64,000 nucleotides of DNA from an uncultured Collinsella sp. (GTDB lineage: Bacteria; Actinomycetota; Coriobacteriia; Coriobacteriales; Coriobacteriaceae), in contig CAAEMX010000048.1 in assembly GCA_900757185.1 (NCBI GenBank), positions 1-64,000 on the forward strand, read 5' to 3'. Both the position numbers and the translations under genes were made by a program. Below are positions 1 through 15,494 of the stretch, piece after piece. Under the pieces are notes generated by a model. That model had not been told where the DNA came from and made no database searches. It saw nothing but the letters and a program-made list of their open reading frames with translations. Positions within the stretch are counted from its first letter, which is position 1, and every line of letters begins with the position of its first letter.

Positions 1-39
1 CGAATATCGCTCAAAATAACCGTCCATATAACGCAAACT

Positions 40-68
40 AGGCCGCTTCCCCTAGTGGGAAGCGGCCT
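40..68 (-). terminator. hairpin after the DUF4179-like gene
   Basis: A near-perfect 12-bp stem (AGGCCGCTTCCC with GGGAAGCGGCCT) lies 6 bases past the stop codon of the minus-strand gene. The following minus-strand bases (AGTTTGCG) are only weakly T-rich, so termination is likely but not certain. Confidence 0.6.
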
Positions 69-74
69 CAAGCC

Positions 75-1151
75 TTACGAATAGACGATGGTAAAGGGTT
101 CTTCCGTTTGAGTCTCTCCTGTCGATGTGTACCTCGTGCCCTCAAGCGTTACCGAGACCACTTGGTCGACATCAATCAACTTCGTTGGCACCCAGATGTT
201 CTCTCCGCTATTGCGCGTATAAGAAAAATATAAGTTGAACGCCCCTGCGTCGTCATCTTCGATAATCTGCTCCGATCCATCCTTGTAGGTAACCGTCAAC
301 TTCTTCGTGACTGCGTCAATGCCCAGATCATCGATGTGCGTCTGGATGGAAAACGGGCTGATCTCGAGAGGCGAGTCATCGGAGCGGAGTTCCTTAGTAT
401 CGACGTACGCTCCAACGCTAAACTCGGGCGTCGATGCCTCGAACGGCTTCGCATCCTCTCCTTCGCCCTCGGTCCACGAGATATTCCAGGTGACCGCATG
501 TTGAAAACCTCGCTCGCGATCCATAGAAGCAAAGTACATCGTGCCATTAATGACAGTATCGCTTGATGTGTCCTTATCAATGGTGCAGCGTGTATCAGCC
601 CATTCCTCGCCGAAGTTCATGCTGGGTGTACCGATGCCTTGTTCTTCTTCACCATAGAGAACAAGTTCGCCAGTCTCTGCTGCCGGCTTGTAGTAGTTAA
701 CGCCATTCGGATTGGACAATGTAAACGTCACGGCACCGCAACCGTTTTTATCGATAGCCATATCATGAATGTCGAGTGTATAGCCGTTGCCCTCGACGGA
801 CAGATTGACCTTCTGTACTGAACCCTCCAAGCTTTGGGGCGCGATACCATCACCAAACTCTCTGGTGTAGGTATATTTAGTCCCCGACGAGCCACCTTGA
901 GTCCAGGTAATGGACTCTCCGTTGCCATGGTTTCCCCAGGCAGAGGCAAAATAACTGGAATTGACGACGGCGTAGGCGACCCCTCCGGTCGCCAGCACTC
1001 CGGCAAGGCATCCGATCACGGCAACATACAGAGGCTTCGCGTGACCCTTTCGGCGAAGCGGCTCACCAGCAGCGGCATAAAGAACACGGTCAGCAAGATC
1101 GCTATCGGCTTGGACGGACTCGAAGGCCTGCTTGATTTGATTGGATTTCAC
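75..1151 (-). CDS. DUF4179-like membrane protein, probable anti-sigma partner
   Basis: A 358-residue protein with a short cytoplasmic N-terminus, one membrane segment at about residues 41-63 (VAVIGCLAGVLATGGVAYAVV) and a large extracytoplasmic beta-rich region. This is the layout of DUF4179 proteins, which are commonly encoded beside ECF sigma factors and thought to restrain them. The start lies 50 bases inside the preceding sigma gene, so the two are probably translationally coupled. A second pair of the same layout is at 36060-37731. The partner role is inferred from position and topology; no anti-sigma zinc motif (HxxxCxxC) is visible. Confidence 0.75.
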   Translation of the reverse strand: MKSNQIKQAFESVQADSDLADRVLYAAAGEPLRRKGHAKPLYVAVIGCLAGVLATGGVAYAVVNSSYFASAWGNHGNGESITWTQGGSSGTKYTYTREFGDGIAPQSLEGSVQKVNLSVEGNGYTLDIHDMAIDKNGCGAVTFTLSNPNGVNYYKPAAETGELVLYGEEEQGIGTPSMNFGEEWADTRCTIDKDTSSDTVINGTMYFASMDRERGFQHAVTWNISWTEGEGEDAKPFEASTPEFSVGAYVDTKELRSDDSPLEISPFSIQTHIDDLGIDAVTKKLTVTYKDGSEQIIEDDDAGAFNLYFSYTRNSGENIWVPTKLIDVDQVVSVTLEGTRYTSTGETQTEEPFTIVYS

Positions 1152-1620
1152 GGTCGCCCTCCTCTAGGATGAACTTGAGCTTCGATCTGCCGCGAGCCAA
1201 ACGCGTTCGAACAGTCGCGGCTGGCACATGCAATAACTCGGCAATCTCTGAGGTCGAAAAGCCCAGATAGTAATAGAGCATGATGGGAACACGGAATCGT
1301 TCCGGAAGTCGCATAACGTCTGACAGGACCGCCTTGGTCTCCTCCTGCGCCGTCGAAAGCGAATCGGCCAGGTTCTCAATATCCTCCACACGCCTCCATG
1401 GCTTTCGAAAGAGAGATTTGCATTCATTGATCGTGACCCGGATAAGCCATCGACGAAGATGTTCCCAACTTTCAAAGTTTCCATCGCTTTTGAGCAACTT
1501 AAGAAAGACGTCTTGTGCGACATCGTCGGCATCGGCACGATCACGCAGGTACGTCAATGCGATTCGAAACACGACATCCCGGTGATCTTCGACTGCCTGT
1601 CTAAAAGCTTGTTCTTCCAT
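1102..1620 (-). CDS. ECF-type RNA polymerase sigma factor
   Basis: A 172-residue sigma-70 family protein. Region 2 is seen as ADADDVAQDVFLKLL followed by a W-rich segment (WEHLRRWLIRVTINECKSL). Region 4 is seen as LPERFRVPIMLYYYLGFSTSEIA... with the helix-turn-helix VPAATVRTRLARGR. The ATG at 1618-1620 was chosen because GGAGGTGATT lies directly upstream; an open frame continues further 5' but has no ribosome site and no conserved sequence. It directs RNA polymerase to a small regulon, probably including its own operon. The DUF4179-like gene overlaps its 3' end by 50 bases. Confidence 0.9.
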   Translation of the reverse strand: MEEQAFRQAVEDHRDVVFRIALTYLRDRADADDVAQDVFLKLLKSDGNFESWEHLRRWLIRVTINECKSLFRKPWRRVEDIENLADSLSTAQEETKAVLSDVMRLPERFRVPIMLYYYLGFSTSEIAELLHVPAATVRTRLARGRSKLKFILEEGDREIQSNQAGLRVRPSR

Positions 1621-1764
1621 AATCACCTCCCGGTGACGGTAATGGTTCTTGATGAGGCCCTCACCATAGATACGCTTTGACCAAACGGAATGTTTCAAAT
1701 TCAAGCAGGAAAAACCCACCAAAAATAGCCTGCCCCTTATTGACAAGGGATCAACGGAACGCAA

Positions 1765-1926
1765 CAGGTTGAGCATACGCAAGCGAGCGGTCCCCAGAGC
1801 GTACAAGGTGGCATGAAAAAGGCAGGGCATTGACCTTTTGGTCATGCCCTGCCTTTTGAATGACAGATTGTAGCTCTGGGGGCCGCGCAGCGACGGAGGT
1901 CGCCGCCGTTCGTTAGAACGGCGGAA
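1765..1926 (-). ncRNA. candidate structured RNA, copy 1, 3' of rpoC
   Basis: Read on the minus strand, directly after the rpoC stop: hairpin P1 (CCGCCGTTC-TAAC-GAACGGCGG), a linker CGCTGCGCGG, a long outer stem P2 formed by GGCCCCCAGAGC and GCTCTGGGGACC, and inside it a hairpin P3 (AAAAGGCAGGGCATGACC with its complement) followed by five Ts. The element ends in TATGCTCAACCTG. A second copy at 60201-60362 keeps the unpaired segments but changes the stem sequences in a compensatory way. P3 with its T-run can act as the rpoC terminator. Function beyond that is unknown. A Collinsella-specific RNA motif (Collinsella-1) has been reported; whether this is that motif cannot be decided here. Confidence 0.6.
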
Positions 1927-1930
1927 CTAG

Positions 1931-6406
<4,476 letters not shown>

Positions 6407-6412
6407 AGTCAA

Positions 6413-9904
<3,492 letters not shown>

Positions 9905-9977
9905 CAGGTTTTTCCTCCTTCACGGAAATGCTCGGTGGGTTGGCGAGGCATAGCTTCGCCAGTTATCGCAACCTAAT

Positions 9978-10005
9978 AGTTTATCAGGTACCGACCGTTG
10001 GGCAA
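9978..10005 (-). promoter_or_regulatory. possible rpoB promoter
   Basis: On the minus strand TTGCCC is separated by 16 bases from TAAACT, about 75 bases upstream of the rpoB GTG. The match to the housekeeping consensus is moderate. Confidence 0.35.
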
Positions 10006-10164
10006 GAAAAGCCTTGACGCGATTGAGTTTTTGGAGTAGCAAAGTTTTTCGTCAGAAAAAATGCAGGTAGATGGGTATGTATCGAACACCTGTTCATATA
10101 TTTTCTGTGAACAGAGCTGCTGGCGCGGGCCGCCGACGGCGGAATGGCGGCGAAGGTTGATCAT

Positions 10165-10338
10165 GCGGAAACTGCGTCCCGTTTTGAGGCCTCAAACTGG
10201 GACGCAGCTTCCGGTTGAACCCTGTTTGGGAAACCGTGTCCCATTCTGAGCCGAAATTCCGGGTCGCAGTTTCCGCTAGGGGTTCCAACCGGAAAGCGCG
10301 TCCCAGAATTCGACCAAATTGTGGGTCGCACTTTCCGG
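10165..10338. repeat. three tandem palindromes, family A
   Basis: Three hairpins of about 50 bp follow one another at 10165-10213, 10228-10276 and 10289-10338. Each begins like GGAAA-C-GCGTCCC and ends like GGG(A/T)CGCA-TTTCCG, so each is an imperfect inverted repeat with conserved ends and a variable centre. They lie between convergent signals (galU terminator, rpoB promoter) and encode nothing. Confidence 0.7.
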
Positions 10339-10358
10339 GGCTAAGCTGTAGCTCGCAT

Positions 10359-10391
10359 AAAAAACGGGTGCAGACCGAAATCCGCACCCGT
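10359..10391 (-). terminator. galU terminator
   Basis: A minus-strand stem ACGGGTGCGGA...TCTGCACCCGT followed by six Ts, 20 bases past the galU stop. Confidence 0.85.
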
Positions 10392-10411
10392 AAATGTCGA
10401 TGCCCGGAGGC

Positions 10412-11320
10412 TTACTTGCGCATCAAGCCGCCGCGCTCGTCGATGGCGTCCCAGAAGGCGCCAGCAAAGCGAGGATCGCTTGCGGCCATGAGGGCGTTGG
10501 TGGCCATCCAGCCAGACGGGGTGCCAGTGTCGTAGCCCGAAAGCGGATCGATGACGACGGCGTACATGGCCTCGCGGTCGAGCGAGCGGGCCATGGCGTC
10601 GGTCAGCTGGATCTCGCCGCCCTTACCAGCCTGCTGATCGGCCAGCAGGTCCATGACCAACGGGCTCAGCAGGTAGCGACCGACGATGTACAGGTTGGAC
10701 GGAGCCGCCTCGGGAGCGGGCTTCTCAACCAGACCGCCGATGCGCCAAACGGCACCAGGCTCGTCGTCGGCAGCATTCTCGAAGCCCTCGAGGGAACCCA
10801 CGCGGTCGCCGGCGATGACGCCATAACGGCTGACTTCCTCGGGAGCACACGCGGCAACGGCGATGACCGAAGCGCCACCGTGCTCCTTGGAGACGGCGAG
10901 CATCTTGTCGCAGATGTCGCGGTTGGGCACAACGTAGTCGCCCAGAAGAACCAGGAAGTTCTCCCCCGCCACAGCGTCGGCGGCAGAGCGAATGGCGTGA
11001 CCGAGGCCCTTGGGCTCGTACTGATAACGGAAGTCGACCGGCATACCGCCCGCATGGGCGACGGCGTCGGCATAAGCATCCTTGCCGCGCTCGCGCAGCA
11101 GGTTCTCGAGCGAGCGATCGGGCTGGAAATAGCTCAGCAGCTCGGGCTTACCGGGAGAGGTAACGATGATGGCGTCGTCGACCTCCTCGGGGTCGAGTGC
11201 CTCCTCAACGACATACTGAATGACCGGCTTGTCGAGCACCGGCAGCATCTCTTTGGGCGTGCACTTGGTGCCAGGCAGAAAACGCGTGCCAAGACCGGCG
11301 GCGGGGATGATTGCCTTCAT
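10412..11320 (-). CDS. galU: UTP-glucose-1-phosphate uridylyltransferase
   Basis: A 302-residue nucleotidyltransferase that makes UDP-glucose from UTP and glucose-1-phosphate for cell-envelope polysaccharides and galactose use. The N-terminal nucleotide-binding signature is AAGLGTRFLPGTKCTPKEMLPV. Other family motifs are QYEPKGLGHA, LLGDYVVP and GLVEKPAPEAAPSNLYIVGRY. The ATG at 11318-11320 gives the usual MKAIIPAAGLGTR start; an in-frame TTG three codons upstream is too close to the AAAGGA site. It has its own terminator and lies between rplL and rpoB, an unusual place since these ribosomal and polymerase genes are normally contiguous. Confidence 0.95.
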   Translation of the reverse strand: MKAIIPAAGLGTRFLPGTKCTPKEMLPVLDKPVIQYVVEEALDPEEVDDAIIVTSPGKPELLSYFQPDRSLENLLRERGKDAYADAVAHAGGMPVDFRYQYEPKGLGHAIRSAADAVAGENFLVLLGDYVVPNRDICDKMLAVSKEHGGASVIAVAACAPEEVSRYGVIAGDRVGSLEGFENAADDEPGAVWRIGGLVEKPAPEAAPSNLYIVGRYLLSPLVMDLLADQQAGKGGEIQLTDAMARSLDREAMYAVVIDPLSGYDTGTPSGWMATNALMAASDPRFAGAFWDAIDERGGLMRK

Positions 11321-11631
11321 GTTATTCAAGGATCCTTTCGCAGGCGCAGAATGCGCCCTGTGCGTGCGGCACGGCGGCCGCAGACCAAATTGCGATACTG
11401 GCTTATCTTACCGCCGTTAATTAACGTTAATGCAGGCAAGCACCATTCTTCAGCAGGTCAACGCAAATTATTGCTCGAATGGTGCAATTTTACGCCCCAG
11501 CGGTAACGGGATTGGCACGGCGAAGACAACGGTGTTCTGCATGCCGAGCAATGGGAATGATGGTCATAACAAAAAAGACGGGGCTCGCAATGCGAACCCC
11601 GTCTGCAAAGAAATCTGGCGAGAAAGCCTGA
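11321..11631. other. gap between rplL and galU
   Basis: Contains the rplL terminator at 11571-11603 and an inverted repeat, GCACCATTC at about 11439 with GAATGGTGC at about 11478, of unknown role. No gene is supported. A galU promoter must lie here but no convincing pair of hexamers was found. Confidence 0.5.
11571..11603 (-). terminator. rplL terminator
   Basis: A minus-strand stem GACGGGGTTCGCA...TGCGAGCCCCGTC followed by TTTTTT, 28 bases past the rplL stop. Confidence 0.9.
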
Positions 11632-12009
11632 TTACTTGAGGGTGACAGCAGCGCCAGCAGCCTCGAGCTTCTCCTTGGCAGCCTCGGCGTCCTCCTTCTT
11701 GGCACCCTCGAGAACAGCCTTGGGAGCGCCCTCGACGACCTCCTTGGCCTCCTTCAGGCCAAGGTTGGTGAGCTCACGGACGGCCTTGATGACCTGGATC
11801 TTGTTGTCGCCGAAGCCCTCGAGCACGACGTCAAACTCGGTCTTCTCCTCGGCCTCAGCAGCGCCAGCAGCGGGAGCGGCGACAACAGCGGCAGGAGCAG
11901 CGGCGGAAACGCCGAAGGTGTCCTCGATAGCCTTAACGAGCTCGGAAGCCTCGAGAAGGGTCATTTCCTTAAGAGCATCGATGATCTCATCGGTGGTAAG
12001 CTTAGCCAT
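11632..12009 (-). CDS. rplL: 50S ribosomal protein L7/L12
   Basis: A 125-residue stalk protein that recruits elongation factors to the ribosome. The N-terminal dimerisation domain (LTTDEIIDALKEMTLLEASELVKAIEDTFGV) is followed by an Ala/Pro-rich hinge (about residues 38-55). The C-terminal domain carries KTEFDVVLEGFG and IKAVRELTNLGLKEAKEVVE. The ATG at 12007-12009 has AAAGGA seven bases upstream; the frame is open a little further 5' but without family similarity. It follows rplJ by about 100 bases in the same leader-controlled unit and ends at a strong terminator. Confidence 0.97.
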   Translation of the reverse strand: MAKLTTDEIIDALKEMTLLEASELVKAIEDTFGVSAAAPAAVVAAPAAGAAEAEEKTEFDVVLEGFGDNKIQVIKAVRELTNLGLKEAKEVVEGAPKAVLEGAKKEDAEAAKEKLEAAGAAVTLK

Positions 12010-12111
12010 TTCTAAGTCCTTTCGGTTTCCGTGCGAATGCACGGAGATCAGTTAAAACACGGCGCGAATGCGCCAGGGGTGCGGCGTTGCCGCCGCGGGT
12101 GAAAACAGCGA

Positions 12112-12633
12112 CTAGGCTGCCTTCTGCTCGGAGACCTGCTGGATCGAACGAGCGAGACCAGAGGAAACGCCGTTGACGCAGACAGCGATGTCGCGAGCGA
12201 AACCGGAGATGAGACCGGCGATCTGGCCGAGAAGCTGATCCTTGGTGGGCAGCTCGGCGATAGCCTTAACATCATCAGCGGAAACGGCCTTGCCGTCGGA
12301 GATACCGCCCTTGATCTCAAGGACGCCCTTGGACTTAGCGGAGAAGTCCTTAAGGGCCTTAGCGGCCTCGACCGGCTCGGTCTCGTAGAACACATAAGCG
12401 ACGGGGCCGGCGAGGATCTCGTCGAGCTCGGGCTGCTCCTGGTTCTTGAGAGCGATCTTGACCAGGTTGTTCTTGTAGACCTTCATCTCGGCGCCACACT
12501 CGCGAAGCTGATGACGCAGCTCCTGAGCCTGCTTAACCGTCAGACCGTTGTAGTTGACGACGAACAGACCGGCGTTCTCGGCGATACGGGACTCAATCTC
12601 TGCAACCTTGTCGATTTTGTACTGCTGGGGCAT
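12112..12633 (-). CDS. rplJ: 50S ribosomal protein L10
   Basis: A 173-residue L10 protein that anchors L7/L12 dimers to 23S rRNA. Family segments include the N-terminal KIDKVAEIESRIAENAG, LTVKQAQELRHQLRECGAEMKVYKNNLVKIAL and AGPVAYVFYE. The C-terminal helix that binds L7/L12 is last (FARDIAVCVNGVSSGLARS...). A strong GAGGAGGTG site precedes the ATG. The 216-base leader contains an L10-type attenuator and the promoter; L10 or the L10-L12 complex is expected to bind it for autogenous control. Confidence 0.96.
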   Translation of the reverse strand: MPQQYKIDKVAEIESRIAENAGLFVVNYNGLTVKQAQELRHQLRECGAEMKVYKNNLVKIALKNQEQPELDEILAGPVAYVFYETEPVEAAKALKDFSAKSKGVLEIKGGISDGKAVSADDVKAIAELPTKDQLLGQIAGLISGFARDIAVCVNGVSSGLARSIQQVSEQKAA

Positions 12634-12849
12634 GAATTACACCTCCTCGAATTCTTTCCGGGCACGGTCCGCCACAAGGACGTGACGGGGGCATGTCCAA
12701 AAAGAAAGCCCCCGCGCTGCATGAGCGACGGGGGCGAGAAGACATATCTACTCGACCACCTCGGCTGGCGGGATGTCCCATTAAGCTTGCGGGCGAAGCC
12801 CGTTTGCGCCGGCTGTCTCTGGCAGCGGATTCGTGCGTGAACCGAAAGT
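12634..12849 (-). promoter_or_regulatory. ribosomal protein L10 leader
   Basis: The untranslated leader of rplJ-rplL. On the minus strand it carries CAGCCGAGGTGG, close to the CUGCCGAGGU core of the known L10 leader. A strong intrinsic terminator follows (12699-12735), with a competing GGGGGC-CATGCCCCC pairing just after it. This is the arrangement of an autogenous attenuator sensing free L10(L12)4 complex. Identification rests on position, the core motif and the terminator. Confidence 0.75.
12699..12735 (-). terminator. attenuator hairpin in the L10 leader
   Basis: A minus-strand stem GCCCCCGTCGCTC...GCGCGGGGGC followed by TTTCTTTTT, upstream of the rplJ start, so it is a conditional rather than an end-of-gene terminator. 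Confidence 0.75.
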
Positions 12850-12878
12850 ATTATGGCGGGGACCCCGGCGTCGGTCAA
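12850..12878 (-). promoter_or_regulatory. rplJ-rplL promoter
   Basis: On the minus strand TTGACC and CATAAT are separated by exactly 17 bases, followed closely by the leader. The -35 hexamer lies at the edge of a large inverted repeat (12876-12974). Confidence 0.7.
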
Positions 12879-12974
12879 CGGGAAACCGGGCTGCACACAA
12901 TTCCACCATCCGGCCGCGCCGCCGAAGGCCAGGCGCGGCCTGCGGTGACTTTGGGGCAGCCCGGTTTCCCGTTG
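12876..12974. repeat. 99-bp inverted repeat with nested stem
   Basis: Perfect 19-bp arms (CAACGGGAAACCGGGCTGC at 12876-12894 and its complement at 12956-12974) enclose a second inverted repeat, GGCCGCGCC with GGCGCGGCC (12912-12940). Outside the perfect arms pairing continues imperfectly. It sits between the aminotransferase gene and the rplJ promoter and touches the -35 hexamer. Confidence 0.75.
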
Positions 12975-13033
12975 GCCGGCGCCCCCACTCATAAGCCTTA
13001 AGTCGGTGGGCTGATGTGTTGCATCCCTGAGGG

Positions 13034-14170
13034 CTAAAAGGTTGAAATGAAGGTGGACAGGCGGTGGAGGCCTTCGTCTAGGTCTTTGTCGGAGACGCAG
13101 TAGCTTAGGCGGATATGACCTTCGGTGCCGAAGCAGTCGCCCGGGACTAGGGCTACGTTTGCCTCTTCGATGGCTTTGATGCAGAAGTCTTCGCTGGTTA
13201 GGCCGAACTTTTTGATGCTCGGGAAAGTGTAGAAGGCTCCTGCGGGCTCTACTACGTCGAGGCCCATGGCGTTTAAGGCTGCGAGTACGCGCTCGCGGCG
13301 GGCTCGGTAGACTTTGAGCATGGGGGTTGGGTCGACGGTGAGGGCTCGAGCTGCGGCGTCCATTTCGAAGGAGACGGCGCTCGATACTAAGTATTGGTGG
13401 GCCTTTGCGATCTCGGCGGTGACGGGGGCTGCGGCTGCGAGCCAGCCCAAGCGCCAGCCGGTCATGGCCCAGGGTTTGGAAAAGCTCTCGATGACGACCG
13501 TCTGCTCGCGCAGCTCCGGGTGTCGCTGGGCGAAGCGCTCGTAGCCATCCACATAAACCAGGCGATTGTATACGTCGTCGCAGACTACGTAGATGCCCGT
13601 CTGCTCCGCCACGCGCGCCACGGCGTCGAGCGACGCCGTGTTGAGGATGCAACCCGTGGGGTTGTTGGGCGAGCAGATGACGATAGCCTTGGTCGTCGGC
13701 GTCACGCAGGCGCGAAGCGCGTCCTCGTCAATCTGAAATTGCGCAGGTTCCGTATCCAAAAAGACCGCCTTGGCATGGTTGGCCACGACGATGCTCTCGT
13801 ACAGGCCAAAGGCCGGCGTGGGGATAATGACCTCGTCGCCGGGGTTGAGCATAGCCATGAATGTTGCCGACAGGGCCTCGGTCGCGCCGTCGGTCAAGAT
13901 GACCTCATCGGCGGAAAACGCCAGGCCCGCGTCATCCATATATTTGGACAGTGCATCACGCAGGGCAGGGTGACCGTTGTTGGGCGGATAGTGCGTGTCA
14001 CCGCGGTCCAACGCGGCGGTCACCTCGGCGCTAATCACATCGGGCGTGGGAAAATCAGGCTCGCCAAGCGCAAGCGCGATGCACCCTGGGTGCTGGGCGG
14101 CGAGCGCGTTAATCCGACGGATGCCGGAGGGCTTGAGCGTGGCAAGCGAGGTATTCATGGGCAGGCGCAT
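13034..14170 (-). CDS. PLP-dependent class I/II aminotransferase
   Basis: A 378-residue fold-type I aminotransferase of the aspartate aminotransferase/PatA type. It moves an amino group between an amino acid and a 2-oxo acid in the cytoplasm; the substrate cannot be told from sequence. ALGEPDFPTPD lies near the N-terminus. NNPTG and CDDVYNRLVY contact the cofactor, the PLP lysine is in SFSKPWAMTGWRLGW, and the C-terminal RLSYCVSD carries the carboxylate-binding arginine. AAAGGA precedes the ATG. It stands alone on the minus strand, back to back with a plus-strand gene. Confidence 0.9.
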   Translation of the reverse strand: MRLPMNTSLATLKPSGIRRINALAAQHPGCIALALGEPDFPTPDVISAEVTAALDRGDTHYPPNNGHPALRDALSKYMDDAGLAFSADEVILTDGATEALSATFMAMLNPGDEVIIPTPAFGLYESIVVANHAKAVFLDTEPAQFQIDEDALRACVTPTTKAIVICSPNNPTGCILNTASLDAVARVAEQTGIYVVCDDVYNRLVYVDGYERFAQRHPELREQTVVIESFSKPWAMTGWRLGWLAAAAPVTAEIAKAHQYLVSSAVSFEMDAAARALTVDPTPMLKVYRARRERVLAALNAMGLDVVEPAGAFYTFPSIKKFGLTSEDFCIKAIEEANVALVPGDCFGTEGHIRLSYCVSDKDLDEGLHRLSTFISTF

Positions 14171-14263
14171 GGCGTTCCTTTCGTAAGGGTTGCACTAGGA
14201 TAGCGCGGCGAAGCGCCACCAGACGGTGTAACCTAAACGGAAACGAGCCGGAAAGGAGATGGC

Positions 14264-14926
14264 ATGGAGACGACCGCGCGCGGCGACTTACCAAAAACAC
14301 TACACACCATTGCGTATATCAGTATTCCCAATAGCGCCGATCTTGATTTTTTGCTCTGGGACCTGCAGGATGCCATCGCCGCCTATGCTCAACTTTCCGG
14401 CACCGCACTCCCCCGCCCGGTCGACTTGAAGGCAAATGACGCCGGCAGCGTTGCCGATGGCATCGTGCTGGCCATTGAAGATGTGGCTGACGATGAGACG
14501 TTGACAGCTATCGAGCAGACGCTTGAGCGCTTTGGCGGTACGGGAACGCGCGTCTATGCCGCGATTCGAGCCGCACAAGAGGGCACTGAGCAGGCGCGTG
14601 GGGCCGCCGTTCGCCTGCACAAGGCATGTGAGCGCCATGACCAATTGTGGTGTGGCGGCGTTGCCATCTGCGCCGGCAGCGGCATTGCGGCGCTTCGTCG
14701 CTCCCCGCGCATGGGACTCTTGCGGCGACCGTTTTCGGAAGCGATGGATAAGCTTGTGGGTGCCGTGCGCATGGGCTGCTCAGTTGAGCACGCCCAGCTG
14801 CTCGGCGGCGGCGATGCCGGTAGCGTCAACGCCGACGGCATGGTGCGTGTCGAGCCCGCGCTGCCCGCGCCGATCTGGCGCGCCATCATCAAACGCCTCG
14901 GCGCCCATACTCAATCAAATATCTAA
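14264..14926 (+). CDS. uncharacterised protein, flavodoxin-fold-like C-terminal half
   Basis: A 220-residue soluble protein that I do not recognise with certainty. AAAGGAG six bases before the ATG supports translation. The second half (VYAAIRAA..., LWCGGVAICAGSG, SPRMGLLRRPFSEAMDKLV) resembles the C-terminal portion of proteins annotated as NAD(P)H-dependent FMN reductase-like, but no phosphate-binding loop is apparent. It has no signal peptide or membrane segment. It is divergent from the aminotransferase gene and convergent with the glycosylase gene, which ends one base after it. Confidence 0.7.
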   Translation: METTARGDLPKTLHTIAYISIPNSADLDFLLWDLQDAIAAYAQLSGTALPRPVDLKANDAGSVADGIVLAIEDVADDETLTAIEQTLERFGGTGTRVYAAIRAAQEGTEQARGAAVRLHKACERHDQLWCGGVAICAGSGIAALRRSPRMGLLRRPFSEAMDKLVGAVRMGCSVEHAQLLGGGDAGSVNADGMVRVEPALPAPIWRAIIKRLGAHTQSNI

Positions 14927-14927
14927 A

Positions 14928-15491
14928 TTAGAGAGCGGCCCAGTCAACGGCCTCGCGCCAGCGCTCAACAAGGCGATCCAGACGCCAAGCCGCATTGGCA
15001 GGACTTGTCGAGGGCAGGACGATGGCGGGCAGCCCGGTGCGTTCTTGTAGATAGCGCTTGTAGAGCCGGCCAGCCGTACCACCGTTGCATATCACCTGCT
15101 CAATGGGAGCTGCATCGGTAATGCGCCCGATATGTGCCGGTACAACGTTGCGAATGCTCGCGTCACTCGAGCCCTTAATGTCACAACTCTCGATCACATC
15201 CCACAGGGCTACGCCGCCGTTAAGCAGCATGGATCGCTTGGCGGCAATGGAGACATCGAGCGTCGCGGGCTCACCGTTTGCCAAGGGATCACCCTCGTTG
15301 GGCGGCACAGGCACACCGAGACACGCCGCCGTGACCCGCCAAAAGCGGTTCTGCGGATTGCCATAGTAGAAGGCATTGGCACGCGAGAGCACCGAGGGAA
15401 ACGACCCCAGCACCAAAACGCGCGAGCGCTCGTCAAACACGGGTTCAAACCCATGCTCAATATGTTGATAGCCCTCGTCGGACGCAGCCAT
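14928..15491 (-). CDS. DNA-deoxyinosine glycosylase (uracil-DNA glycosylase superfamily)
   Basis: A 187-residue single-domain base-excision enzyme. The N-terminal motif VLVLGSFPSVLSRANAFYYG, followed by NPQNRFW, is that of the hypoxanthine-DNA glycosylase (family 6) branch. The Asn in the GNPQNRFW segment is the expected catalytic residue. The second active-site motif is LPSTSPANA near residue 158. It removes deaminated adenine (hypoxanthine) from DNA. It starts four bases from the amylase stop, so the two are probably cotranscribed, without any evident functional link. Confidence 0.85.
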   Translation of the reverse strand: MAASDEGYQHIEHGFEPVFDERSRVLVLGSFPSVLSRANAFYYGNPQNRFWRVTAACLGVPVPPNEGDPLANGEPATLDVSIAAKRSMLLNGGVALWDVIESCDIKGSSDASIRNVVPAHIGRITDAAPIEQVICNGGTAGRLYKRYLQERTGLPAIVLPSTSPANAAWRLDRLVERWREAVDWAAL

Positions 15492-15494
15492 GGC

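Larger units (their letters stand above)
9905..10411. other. gap between galU and rpoB
   Basis: No coding region is supported. It holds a possible rpoB promoter near 9978-10005, three tandem palindromic hairpins (10165-10338) and the galU terminator (10359-10391). About 10040-10160 shows nothing recognisable. Confidence 0.6.

Noticed and set aside
1459..1680. Plus-strand small open frames inside the first sigma gene
   Set aside because: They overlap a confirmed sigma factor in antisense and have no ribosome sites.
10165..10338. CRISPR array
   Set aside because: The repeats are palindromes with diverged sequence and no unique spacers of constant length, and no cas genes are present.
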